The notes under the pieces were generated by a model. The model made no database searches and was not told the DNA's origin. It saw only the letters and a list, made by a program, of their open reading frames with translations. A stretch of 64,000 bases of DNA, from assembly GCA_014925825.1 (NCBI GenBank), contig JACGCK010000084.1, forward strand, positions 62,001 through 126,000, in the 5' to 3' direction. The translations under genes were made by a program, and so were the position numbers. This DNA comes from Pholiota molesta. Taxonomy: Eukaryota; Basidiomycota; Agaricomycetes; Agaricales; Strophariaceae. Shown one piece after another: positions 1 through 11,500 of this stretch. Numbering within the stretch: the first letter of the stretch is position 1; each line of letters starts with the position of its first letter.

Positions 1-3000
1 CTGGGATCGTCCAGCCATGGCTGCGATTTTGCTTCCAATGGGCTGATCCAGACGTCTTCCATAAGGCTGGAATCGTCTCGAAGGTCGGCCAACTTGGTAG
101 GGAGCGGTAGTGGGAGCGGTATGTTGCAGGCCGGGTCATATAGATCTTCAAGCTTAGCACAGTAGACGTTGAACTTTTTGATGGCCGTCAAAAGCGCAGG
201 GGCTCGCTTGGAGATTGCTTTGCGAGTTTGCTGGTGAAGCTTTGTTCCTGAAGTTTTGTGAGCTACTGGGCAAGACATGATCGGACGGCACCTACCAAGG
301 GTCTGACTTCGACCCCCAACTGCTTGATCTAGCCGATCCCATTCAAAGAAGCTTCCAATCGCTCGCTTGCGGATGTTGATTTTGAGATCGCGAGCCATCA
401 GGAGAGTTCGGATGAAATCCAAGCTTGCCCCTTTCAAGTCGGGGTACGAGTCATGAACGTTAAGTGAAACGTATAGGGCCTCCACCCTGCTTGTGAAGGC
501 TGCGTGCGTTTCGAGAAGGCCATTGAGGATTTGATTTGAGTCTTGAGGCGTCGCAGATGAGGCGCTGGCCAGAGCAGATTTTGCAACATTGATAGCCTTT
601 TCCACGCTTTCGAGATCTCCCTGCAGGCTAAGAATCGTGTCAAGCTCCCTTTTTAATTTCGCTGGTGCATCTGAGATAATAATCGAGTTAGCAGTGGGCC
701 TTACGCAGCTGAAGGAATCAAGTATACAAACTTACGAGCTCGGATCGAAAGCTGGGCCTCTTTTTGAAGGGCCCATTGCTGGCGTAGCGCTGACTCCGTC
801 ATCCCACACTTCTCCACGATTGACCTTGCCTTTCTGCCTTGCTCTTCGACGCCTAATCTCTGGCGGCGCTTGAGCCAGTCACCAAGGTCGTCTCGTAGAT
901 CCTGAGCAACCGCAGAGAGTTGTCGGTCTGTCAGCCAGATCCGACGAGCACGCTATGAGAAACATTGTAAGTCGTTGTTCAATAATCTGTATTTCGATTG
1001 CACTTACTGATGACGTTCTCACAAGTGGAATTAATTTTCGTAGGCGAGACCATGTCCGCTCAACGCCTTCTCCATCCGTTAGACCCAATCCGCGAGAGAG
1101 TCGAGGATTGTAGAGAAGTTGGCAGGACCATTGATGGCCGTATGCGTGCATCGCCGTCGTGACAAACTGAATGCGAGACCGGATGGATCGTGGCAAGATA
1201 TCATACTAAAATGAAAGGATTGTAGCGTTTCTTTTCCTGCAGCAAGTAGGAGTAACTGACCATTTGGGTGCTGCGATCTAGAACGCAGCCAATATCATAT
1301 AGGACGGTGACGTTGGCCAAGGAAGGTACAAATGCAAAAAGCCATAGGATAAGGGCGATAGAGTACTTCTGCTGCTCGCCAGGCGTGTCGATATTCGCAA
1401 AAAAGAGGGGGATGTCATGGCGACAAACCAGAGACATCCAACCCATATCATCGTATCGCCCTTCATTGGAGACCGATTTCTTTTTGTCTCCATCGGCAGC
1501 ATCATGCGACTTTTCACATTCGTCGACGGCTGCATCCGGAACCTTGGGATTTCGGGCCTTTGGTGAGGACTTTCTGGCTTGACGTATCATTTCGCCAACA
1601 CTGTCAACGAACGCTTTGGGTATAACGTGTCTCGGTTCATGAAACCGTACACTCTCTCCTCCCGAGGCGAGGTGACGATGGTGAAAGTTCCCATCTGTTG
1701 CAACCTGAAAGTCTCCACCACTTTGAAGGTATATATCAATACAAAGATGGCGAAGTAATATGGCTAGGAATGCTTACTCTTCCAAAGGCCTTCCATGTTT
1801 TACTCCTCCAAAGCAGGCCGGGCATAGCTGCCGAAGCGCTCGCGCACACTCGGACGGTGTTGAGGACTCCTGGGTTGATGTGGAGAGGGCGGTACTAACG
1901 ATGGGTGCTCGGAGGATTCAGCGGGTGAGGATGGCGGATGGGGTAGGGAGGGAAGGACGGAAGAAATCGTCCTGGAAGCATCTGGGTTGAATGGTTGAGT
2001 TGGTGCCATCACATGAATGGAGGGCCGCTGTGCCTGCAGGTATGCGTCGGCTTGCTCCAACAATGATTCCATGCGTTTATCTACTAAGACTCGGAGGCCG
2101 TCAAGCCATTGCGCAGCGTAGCCCAATCCGCGACGAAACGGTTCTCTGTATCTTTCTCCCTGCCATTCATGTCAGCGAGGGGTAGCCAATAGGTCGCCAT
2201 TGAAGCATACCTTGGAGTTCACAAGATAGAATCCACGCCGAATGTAGAATGTATTCAGAGCAGCGGCCATTGCATTCACAGCATCGCAGGAACGCTCGAA
2301 AAGGGCGCTGTAGAAGTCAAGAAAATCGATCGAGATCGCCATCCGAACTTGCTCAGGCGCTGTTGGAAAAAGGCCATGGCGGACGAGGATGTGGGTAAGA
2401 GGCTGGCATGGGCAGTGGCTAACGCGTATCGTTTTGAAATCTATGGCGCACTATCAATATAGGGAATTGCATCGGGTACGGGCAATACGTACGATCAAAA
2501 TAAAGACACAGAATTGAGGCTACCTTCGTGTCACAGAATAAACCCTCGCTCTTGCATGATCCCCCTACAGTAGTTTCAACGACCTGGGCGGCTTTTCCAA
2601 TCGATTCCGCGGTGAAAGCGAGGAGAGGTTCAACGAGCTGAGGGAGAAGCGCCTGCCATTTTGTGTAGAGTGTAATGGTGGCTTGATCAGGAGTAAGGCG
2701 CTTCTTGGCGGGCATTTGCAAGGACGTTGGGTTGTCGGGAGGTTGGCTAGGAGCAGGAGCGTCCTGGTTTTCATCGATCCATTGATCATCGCCGTTGATG
2801 TCTACGTCGTGGCTGGATGGGGAGGGGCTGGAGGTCGACGCGGGGCATTGGAGGTGAATGTGGAGGGGCCCAGCTGTGTGGTTGCAAGGAGCTTATCGAA
2901 CTCCTTCGTGAGGCGGCGTTGCTTAGCTTCCAAGTCGAAAAACGGGACTGCTATCTGCCTAGTTTTCCGTTTTGAAGGACGTTTTTGAGGGGTAATGAAA

Positions 3001-3080
3001 TGTTTTCCTACGCCAAAAGCGGTAGAGGGTTGGGTGCGGTGCGACTTCGAGACTGCATGTTGGGTGTTTACCTTCCACAT
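1..3080 (-). pseudogene. KDZ-family transposase, 3' end off the window, frameshifted
   Basis: This is a KDZ (Kyakuja-Dileera-Zisupton) DNA transposase, a fungal cut-and-paste enzyme. Reading leftward on the minus strand, the landmarks are a Lys-rich N-terminus from 3080, a CPACFGG cysteine pair near 1800-1830, VATDGNF near 1690-1720, CRHDIPLF with DTPGEQQKY near 1370-1440, YDIGC near 1290, MHAYGHQW near 1140 and GLTDGEGVERTWSRLR near 1020-1090. All are hallmarks of the family as I know it. The coding sequence is spread over several frames with likely introns, and the N-terminal exon breaks frame near 2815 in a C-rich run. The C-terminus lies beyond base 1. It is either an inactive copy or one damaged by sequence error, since neighbouring genes show similar breaks. 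I cannot see terminal inverted repeats, because the left end is outside the window. Confidence 0.8.
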
Positions 3081-4455
3081 TCAGTATTAGCAGTTAAAGC
3101 CACGTATACTAAGGAGGATGGACACCGTGGTGAGCGACGAGAAGGGGCATTGCAGCCTGTGAGCTGAAGAAGCGGAGGAAGCCGAAGCGACGCAATCCGT
3201 AGACGATGGGCCCACAAGCAAACCTTGGGAGATGGTGAAGGATGGATGGCAGGCATGTGCTATTTTTGGAACGTCTGCTGGCGGACTTACATGGGACCTC
3301 TTAGGTGCTTCCTAAGTGACATGGAACCCCACCTTATGGTCGTAGCAACTGCTGCCTTAGGTGGATCTGCAGCCCTATCACCGTCATTGGAGCTGGCTCT
3401 GGCTCGTCCTGCAGCACCCAGCCCGTTTGCTGCGAGAACAACAACTTCAGTGCGTTCTAACTGACTTACATTGTCGCTGTTCAAAATGCTAATTACTCAT
3501 TGTGTGATAGACGGACTTGCCGCTCTTGGGTGCACCCCAATTAACATCGCCTAAATTATCGGCCTCGAAGCTTGGGGAAATTTGTTGGGTGCATTGGATG
3601 GAAAGCGAGTTCGACGTGAATTCTTGGCTACACCGTTCATAACTATACTTAATCAATGATTTTAATCGTTATATTCCAGTATTGCTGATGCCTGGGGTAT
3701 CTATCAAGGATACAAAAGCCCGATATTTGAAAGTCAAGAGTCGTTGCGGCACCAGGCGGCCCAGGCCTCTGCGATAATCCCACGCATTCGGCGTTCGGCG
3801 TTCGCTCTCTTTGATCAACGTCAACCCTGTGCTTACTCCTATTTTTCTTCTTCCTTACACCGATTCAACAGTTCCCATTCTACGGAATATATTTGATACT
3901 TCTCCAACTGTCGAACATGTCCTGCAGTCCTGACTGGAAATTACGGTCAACGCAATGGAAGTACAAATATCTAAATCCCTGCCAGCAGAGCGAGTAGGGA
4001 CACTCAAAATTCAAAACGGACTCGGACGAGATTGTCCTTCAAAAGACTTATAGGGAAACCTCATCTGGGTCACAAAGTTTCGAAAATTCGACTTGGGAAC
4101 CAGAATTGGGGCCAAGACCGAACAACCAGCTATCAATAAACCAGGATCTGTGCCTCGCTCGTTATCGCCGGAATAAAATGCTCGTGTGCCTTGGTTTTTA
4201 CGGATTGGCGCAAAGCTCCCATAAAGGGGATCCACAACACCACTTATCTCACTGCTATCTTCCATTATCTATGGCTGGAGCTAAATCCATATCGTATGCC
4301 TTCTTGTCAGTTTGGCACGTTGCGTATTGACATATCTCCGATATCAGGAAGTTTGTTTAAATAGCAATCGGCCCCGTTATCGGTTTCTTACTGTCGCTTC
4401 TTCCACCCCGAAGCCAGGCTTGTCGCCGCTTCTGAGCTGCTCCCTACCTTCTGCG
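3081..4455. other. Intergenic, no supported gene
   Basis: About 1.4 kb lies between the transposase and the permease. Only short unsupported open frames are present. The right inverted-repeat end of the KDZ element may lie here, but I could not identify it without the left end for comparison. Confidence 0.5.
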
Positions 4456-6559
4456 ATGGCCTCTCCAATCCAGGAGCAACCGCAAGTGATACCTCGCCTT
4501 CCGTGTTTTCCACCTTCAAGGCGCGCGCAGAGCGCATCAAAACAAAAGTCACCACCAAGGACGGCTGGATTGGCGATTATGACTATGCGTGGTGTGTCCA
4601 GATTGTCTGGTACGATGTAGTGACAACGATCCCTGAACCCGACTCTCTCTGCTGTTTAGGTTATGCACACCGAAGTTGCCATTTAAGCACCAGGCGAACC
4701 GGCCGCCACCCTTCTACGCCCTCGACGACGACCTACCCCTCGTGCTCGCCATTTCGAGCGGGCTCCAACACGCCCTCGCTATGTGGCGGGTCTTATCACG
4801 CCACCCATTATTTTCGCGTCTACGCTTAACTTGGATGCCGAGACGTCTGCCTATATGATTTCAGCGTCCCTTATTGGCTGTGGTATAATGAGTTGGTGCA
4901 GATGTCGAGACTCCATCTTTCCGTGGTTATTACCTCGGTACTGGTCTTATCAGTGTCGTCGGAACGAGCTTTGCGACGCTGTCTACTGCGAATGCTGTGA
5001 GTTGCCCTCGTTTCTTGGTTGTGTTTTTGACGTGCGATTTTTCTCCGTCACCTTCCAGATCTTCAACGCTATGTACAAGGACGGTACTTGTCCATCGACA
5101 ACAGCCGCTGATGGTACAATCACTCAGTTGGCCTGCCCCGAAGCGTACGGAAAGGTCCTTGGTATGTACCCAACTTCGTCTGTAAGCGATTACAGCCACT
5201 TTTCTAACGAAGCAGAAACCACACCGAATTTTAGGAACGTCCCTCATCTGCTCCTTCCTGGAAATCTTCATGTCCTTTTGCTCTCCGAAAGTGCTTAGAC
5301 GCGTCTTTCCCCCTCTCGTAACCGGCACGGTGATTCTGTTGATTGGCGCTTCTTTGATGGCAGTTCTGGAATCGCGAACTGGGGGGGGGCTCGAACAGCT
5401 GTATGTCGAGACCCACCTCGGGCATCTTCCAGCTTTGTCCCACTATTTTTGCTCCCGGCCTCTTCCGTAAGTCACTCCGTAACTCCATAATTCTAGTTCT
5501 CTGATTAATCCTTTTGAAATTCACTCTAGATGGGGTTCGCCAGAATTCATCGGTCTAGGCTTTCTATCATTTGTCACTATCATCCTGACAGAAATATTTG
5601 GGTCGCCTTTCCTCAAGAATATCAGTATCATCGTTGGCCTAGTCGTAGGATGTATCGTCGCTGCTGCTGCTGGGTATGCGAGCAGTGTTACGATTAAGAC
5701 TGCGCCTGCTATTACATTCCTGTGGGTACATACTTTCAAACTCGGCGTCTACCCGCCTGCCATCCTGCCAATGTTAGCTGTATATGGTAAGTTCCCTCAC
5801 TTTCCAATCAAATTTGCTCTCATTTTTTCTCTAGTATCACTCGCTATGGAGGCCATTGGAGACATAACAGCCAGCGCCGAAGTCTCCCGGCAGCCCGTCG
5901 TCGGCGACGTCTTCGACTCGCGCATCCAAGGCGGCATCCTCAGCGACGGCCTCAGCGGCTTCTTCTCCGCCCTCTTCACCGTCACGCCGCTCTCCGTGTT
6001 CGCGCAGAACAACGGCGTCATCGCGATAACGCGCTGCGCGAACCGCGGCGCGGGGCGCTGGTGCTGCGCCTTCCTCATCCTGTTCGGTGTGCTCGGCAAG
6101 ATCGCGGGCGTGTTCCTCGCGATCCCGAACCCTGTGCTCGGGGGCGTGACGACGTTCTTGTTTGCGAATGTGGCGTCGAGTGGGGTGCGGGTGCTCGCGC
6201 ATGTGCAGTTTACGAGGAGGGCGCGGTTTTCCTCTCGGCGGCGCTGACGTTTGGCTTGGGCAATCTGTTGCAACCGGATATCTTTACGCATCTCTTTGAT
6301 GGAGTTAGAAGCCCGAATAAGGGGCTCCAGGGATTGTTTGACTCGATTACTATTATTCTAAGCACACCCTGTACGTCTCGCCAATTCCACTCAGTTGGAA
6401 TTTATTGACGCCTTTCCAGTCCTCTCTGCAGGTGTTGTAGCCGCTGTCCTTAATTTAATTCTGGCAGAAGATAGATACTCCGGAGCACCATGCTTCTGAG
6501 GAATCTGCCTCGGTGGAAGAGGTAGTGATGTGGAGTCGCAAGATGAGAAGAAGGAATAA
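4456..6559 (+). CDS. Purine (uric acid/xanthine) permease, NCS2/NAT family, reading frame broken
   Basis: This encodes a plasma-membrane proton-coupled purine transporter of the nucleobase-ascorbate transporter family, like Aspergillus UapA/UapC. The NAT signature QNNGVIAITR is read at about 6006-6035. Other family stretches are DYDYAW with LCTPKLPFKH across an intron at 4592-4661, GTGLISVVGTSFATLS, NWGGGSNSCMSRPTSG, and SPEFIGLGF through GVYPPAILPMLAVY. Several 50-75-nt introns have clean GT and AG ends. The frame must shift by one base at about 4460, 4782, 4894, 4920, 5355 and 6230, and again in the acidic C-terminal tail. Each of the six mid-gene sites is repaired by adding one base, usually to a T run. 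ATG 4456 is the best start if the first break is accepted. This could be a pseudogene, but the pattern suggests base-calling error. Confidence 0.85.
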
Positions 6560-6949
6560 TAGAGTACTGTATGACTGCAGTGCACCTTCTCATGAGTTCT
6601 CTCTATTATTATGGGCCTTATTCATCTGGCATTTGTATGCTTATTATCACCTCCATGTATATAATGATTAATTACTGTACACACATGTGGATTGTTTGTG
6701 GATGGCAGTATGGAGGATGCTTCGTGCTGCTGATAAGATAAGATGTGTCCTCCATCCATTACACGTGAGCTACGCGCGAGTGTGAACTTCGAATTGCAAC
6801 TTGCTCGGAACAAATCTCTCCTTCTGTCAAGTCTTTCTGTAAGTCTTTCGTCTCTGAGTCTGACTTTCCAGCGCTTGTGACTATATATGCCGTCCTAGCT
6901 TCCTGAAACTGGCTTACAAACAAAAGGACATCAACAACCGGGGAGGGAG
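6560..6949. other. Intergenic between permease and aminopeptidase
   Basis: This 390-bp AT-rich spacer holds the permease 3' region and the aminopeptidase promoter. A tatatat-type stretch lies near 6882-6888, about 65 bases before ATG 6950. I see no gene. Confidence 0.5.
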
Positions 6950-8300
6950 ATGATCAGCCTCAAACGCTGGCCGTTGAAGTGGGCACCCAGGTCGACGACG
7001 ACGACGGGGCGGATGCTTGCCAGCCAAATTCCACGATTCCGCCCTCATGCCAAAAGGTTCAGCACAACCGTGGAAGAAGAAGATTTTGTGGACTTTGGAA
7101 GCTATGAAGTCATTCTCCCAGAGGAACCTTTCGTCTTCGGCGTCTCCCATATCCGCCCACGAAAGTGCCGGAGCATATTCCCAAGCCTCCTTACGCTTTA
7201 ACGGCCGACGGTATGCCTGAACAGACCCCGCGGGCTAATTCAGGGAAGATCAAGCTTGGCGGAGAGGCGGAATCGAGGATTCGGGAGGCAGCGTTGTTGG
7301 CGAAGAAAGTGAGAGAGTTTGCTGGGAATCAGGTCAAAGTAAGCACTGCAACGTCCATTGCAATACCAAACTTGTCTGACGATTTATCAAGGTTGGGGTT
7401 ACTACCAACGCCATTGATTTGGCTATACACGATTTCATTCTTGCGCATTCAGCATACCCATCTCCCCTGAATTATCAAGGATTCCCTCGTTCGTGTTGTA
7501 CGAGGTGTGTTGAATGGTTTAAAGCAACTTGAATTTGGGACCTCATACCCTGCAGCATAAATAACGTTATTGCACATGGGATACCCGATGAGTTTGTATT
7601 TCTCTCTGTGTGTTTGAGGATTTTCAAGAGCTAACTTTACTTTGCAGCCGGCCCCTCCATAATGGAGACATCATCAACATCGACGTCACTCTCTTTTTCA
7701 ACGGATACCACGGAGATACTTCGAAAACATTCCTCGTCGGCGACGTCGATGAGCCTGGCAAAAAGCTTGTCAAATAACAGACGAAGCATTGGAAAGGGCA
7801 ATAGCCGCATGTGGGCCAGGAAACCGTTCAAAGGAATAGGAAAAGCAATATATGACCTGATTGCGGACAAGGATTATTCGATATCAGAACAATTTACCGG
7901 GCATGGCATCAACAAGGTTTTTCACTGCGCTCCATGGATCCTCCACCATTGTGCGTAACTAAGCACTCTCTCAAGCGTCTATATTCACGGTCACTGTTGT
8001 AGTGAATGATGAACCGGGAGTCATGGAACCTGGTCATTGTTTTACCATCGAGGTCAGCGTTCATCAATATCGCTCCTTCTCGCAGGTTTTCACAAGTTGT
8101 TTAGCCTGCTATCATCCAAGGCAGAAATCCACGAGGTTGGATTTTCCCAGATGGATGGACTGCATCCACTGAAGTGAGTACTTCGCATTCTTCCAAGAAA
8201 TCAAAGCTATAATTCTTTTCGCTAGAATTGTGCTCGGAGCGCACAGGCAGAACATATGATACTGATAACGGAAACTGGCGCCGAAGTTCTTACGCGATGA
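6950..8300 (+). CDS. Methionine aminopeptidase type 1, probably mitochondrial
   Basis: This metallopeptidase removes initiator methionine from new proteins. ATG 6950 opens an Arg/Lys-rich, acid-poor stretch of about 40 residues that looks like a mitochondrial presequence, followed by [13 protein letters not shown]. Catalytic landmarks are [19 protein letters not shown] (two metal-binding Asp), GHGINKVFH (His), [10 protein letters not shown] (Glu) and [11 protein letters not shown] (last Glu). At least five introns have good signals, for example at 7340, 7506 and 7591. Three single-base losses break the frame, near 7165, 7774 and 7820, each repaired by one more G or A in a short run. It is convergent with the nucleoporin gene. 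The family assignment is firm. Targeting is inferred from the N-terminus. Confidence 0.88.
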
Positions 8301-8574
8301 AAGGGCTATTATACACATCTAGGGAGGTTACTTTTGTCAAGGATACAGGCCTACGTATACTAGGTATCAACAAAGCAGCAAAACAATCAGAAGTAAAATA
8401 AACACTATATACGAGTTCAATCCGCAAGGTATCATGAAGGAATATGCTCGCGGAGGAAATTTAGCAAAACTTGTGTCAAATCGATGGATTGTTTCCCTAT
8501 CACCTTATCGCTCGCGGTGATAAGAGGCTTTGACTTGCTCAGTAGCGCCTGCAGGTCGCCCACCATCTCGCCCG

Positions 8575-11500
8575 TCATCCCACGTCGCATCCGCGTAGCC
8601 AACGTCGATCTTGGTGCTGTCGCCTCTCTTTCGTGCTTTCCAACCGTGATGACTCCATAGAATGATCATCAGCATCCATATCGGTTTGTTCGCCCTCAAA
8701 CTCTGGCTTCATCAGATACATTGCGAACTGGGTCAAAGCGTAAAGCAGGAGCTCTTCGAGGTTTCGTCGAGCGATAATGACGCCTTCTTTCACGCCAAGT
8801 GCTGTCGTGTATGACCCAGATAGCGCAGAGGGATCGGCAATGCTCTGGCCAGGAGGACGCTGGACCAGGTCGCGCAGGATATCCAGAGTACGATTGCCAA
8901 GCTCCAAAAGAGTGCCTAAAGATGCGATTTCGCCCAACACGATTTTGGAGTGCTAACATATCATATAAGAATGTACGTTTCATATGGGAAAAAGAAAACA
9001 ACGTACCGGTGCAACTAGAGCTTGATTGATAGGCCACTCATCAGGCCCAAGCGAAAGCACCTTGTCTGCATGGCTGATGGGAATGAGCGTCGCTACAATA
9101 TTTGCGGACAGTTGGAACAGGCGATGTATCAGATGCGTGACGAAGGATCGTTTCGTCGCGTCTGGCTGCGACTGTGCCTTTTCGAATCTGACCCGCTCGT
9201 CATGCGTCACAGGCTCATACAGGCTCGCAAGATGGTTTGGATGGGTGATGGCGTAGTTGATTTGCTGAAGAAGCTTCAGAGCGTTGATTGCGAATACTTT
9301 GAGGATGTTGTCGACAACTGGGTTCGATTTGGCAGAGGTAGGGACGCTGGCAGCAATGGCATAGAACAAATTGACCACCTGATCGATCTCTTCGAGGAGA
9401 GGCAGGGTGATAGGATCGTCAATAGTCCAAGAAAGTGCGCGGTCGAATTGGGGCCCATATAGTTGCACGAAGCCCACAACGTCAGCATCGAAATAGTGAT
9501 TTTGCTTGCCAATGACGCCGATGACCATTGCAACGATCGAAACCATCGAGCAATATGCCAAATGAGCCGGACTGCGCTGATTTGGGAGTTCAGGAAGAAC
9601 GATGTCGATCATCCCAGAGCTGATAGCGGAGCTGATGAAGTTATCGCTATAAGCTGTTAGCACGCCCACACTCGCGATGTGCTCCGCCGCAGCTGGCTTG
9701 TTCGCCAGCGCTATATGGAAGAGAAGGATGTGCGGGGCATAAAGCGGTTGCTTGCGAGATAATAAGAGAGGGAGGTCCGAGAGGCCGACAAGGTCGATAT
9801 GTGTAAAGAGGTCGAGGCTGCTTCCTATGACATTAGTTTCCTGGCATCGTGTTAGCCATTGCACAGCCGATGCACCAGTATCTGGTCGAGTGCATTGTTC
9901 GAATACAGCCACGAGAAGCTCCATGTCCCGATCGAGTTCGATATCCGCCCTGCTGCGAGCAGCCACAAAGACGACCCAAAGGGCATCAATGACGAAGGTG
10001 AGTATTGGATCCACAGTTTGCGCAAAGGTTACTCGCTGTTCAGCGTTCAAAGTCTTCGGTCGGCTGAGCATACTCCGGCCCTGCTTCGCGACGAAATATA
10101 TGATTTGTAGCAGGACTCGATGGAAAGGGTTGGGTAATGTTGAAAGGAGAGACCTGGAAGGTGATTGCGCCTCATTTGCGACCATATTGGGAAGATTGCG
10201 AACCAACTCCATAAACGACTCGATCTCGGGCTTCTTATCAAATGAAGAGAACCATGCCACTTCGAGCAGAGCTAGCACCAGAGAAAGTCTCGAACTGTGA
10301 ATCGTCGCCATCATATCACCACTTCGCGATTCCGAGGCAATGTCGAAGGAGATGGAGGCAGCTATCGACAGAAGATGAGGCCGAACAACAGCATCCGTCC
10401 TCAAATATGGGATAACTTGCCGAAGCAAACCATTCCAGGCTTCAAGGAGTGCGGTTTCCGCGTGCACGAGGGATAAATTCAGGTTGATAGTTAGAATGAG
10501 TTTGTCCGCCTCGTCGATAGGATCATCCATGCTGTCCACTGCGATCGGGTATGCCTGAAGACGAGTTCGTAGGAGGAATGTCGAGAAGGCGAACGAGTCT
10601 CCATAATCTCGCTCGGGAATGGGATCCTGGACCTCCAATTGGCTCAGCGTCAGGCCAGGGAAATTCTTCGACAGCAAGGCGGCAGCTTTATCGTGCATTT
10701 CTGGCGCATACGAACTCGGGGCCGCTTCTGATAGAAGATCGTTCAGCTGTTCCTGCGACTTCAGGTAGGGTTCCAGCTTCAGATAACTTTGCGGTTTCTT
10801 GAGCGGTACCTCAGAACCATGCAGTTGTAGATGAAGGCCGATGTCTCGAGTCAGGATATGAATTGCATAGGACTTGACTAAGGTCCTGTATGCATGCACC
10901 TGGACGGCTTCGTGCAGACTTGATCGTCGAACGCCTTCAATGACTACAGTTTCGGTTGTCTCGTACGTCGGGACAGGTCCAACCTCCTCGCAGGCCACAG
11001 AGACAATCGTGCTCCAAAACTCTGCGTCTTCGCGCAATGGATCAACGACCGCTTTATGTTCGACTGCATGTTGCCACACAACGTCCAAGAACCGGAAGAC
11101 GCATGCCAGCAAAAGCGGATTGGCCTCCCAAAGATCCTTCCACGTCACGAGAATGTCGTGCGCAACTTCGAGGGCGCTCGATGACCGAGTGATAAAGTCG
11201 TCGTCTTCTTTCTTCTTCTTCTTCTCTCCCGCCTCCTTCTCCTCCTTCTCCTTGAGGGCCTTCTGCTCGAGTGGCGAGCGAAACTTTCCGGTGACGAACA
11301 GAGTAGCGAGAGCAGGGTCATTGTCGACTGCTAACGAGATGAAGTTCCAGATAGCCTTGCGGAGAGCGAGATCATCGTATGGGTGCTGTATGATGCGGAT
11401 CAAGTTCATCACGATCGCTTCTGGTTTCGACAAATGGCCAATGATCGTCGGCGACGTGGGGTGCGCCGTGCTGAGCGACGTCAACAACGCACAGAGCAGC

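Noticed and set aside
4456..6559. Treating the purine permease as a true pseudogene
   Set aside because: All conserved blocks are intact and each mid-gene break is one missing base, usually in a T run. Neighbouring essential genes show the same pattern, so sequence error is preferred, though not proven.
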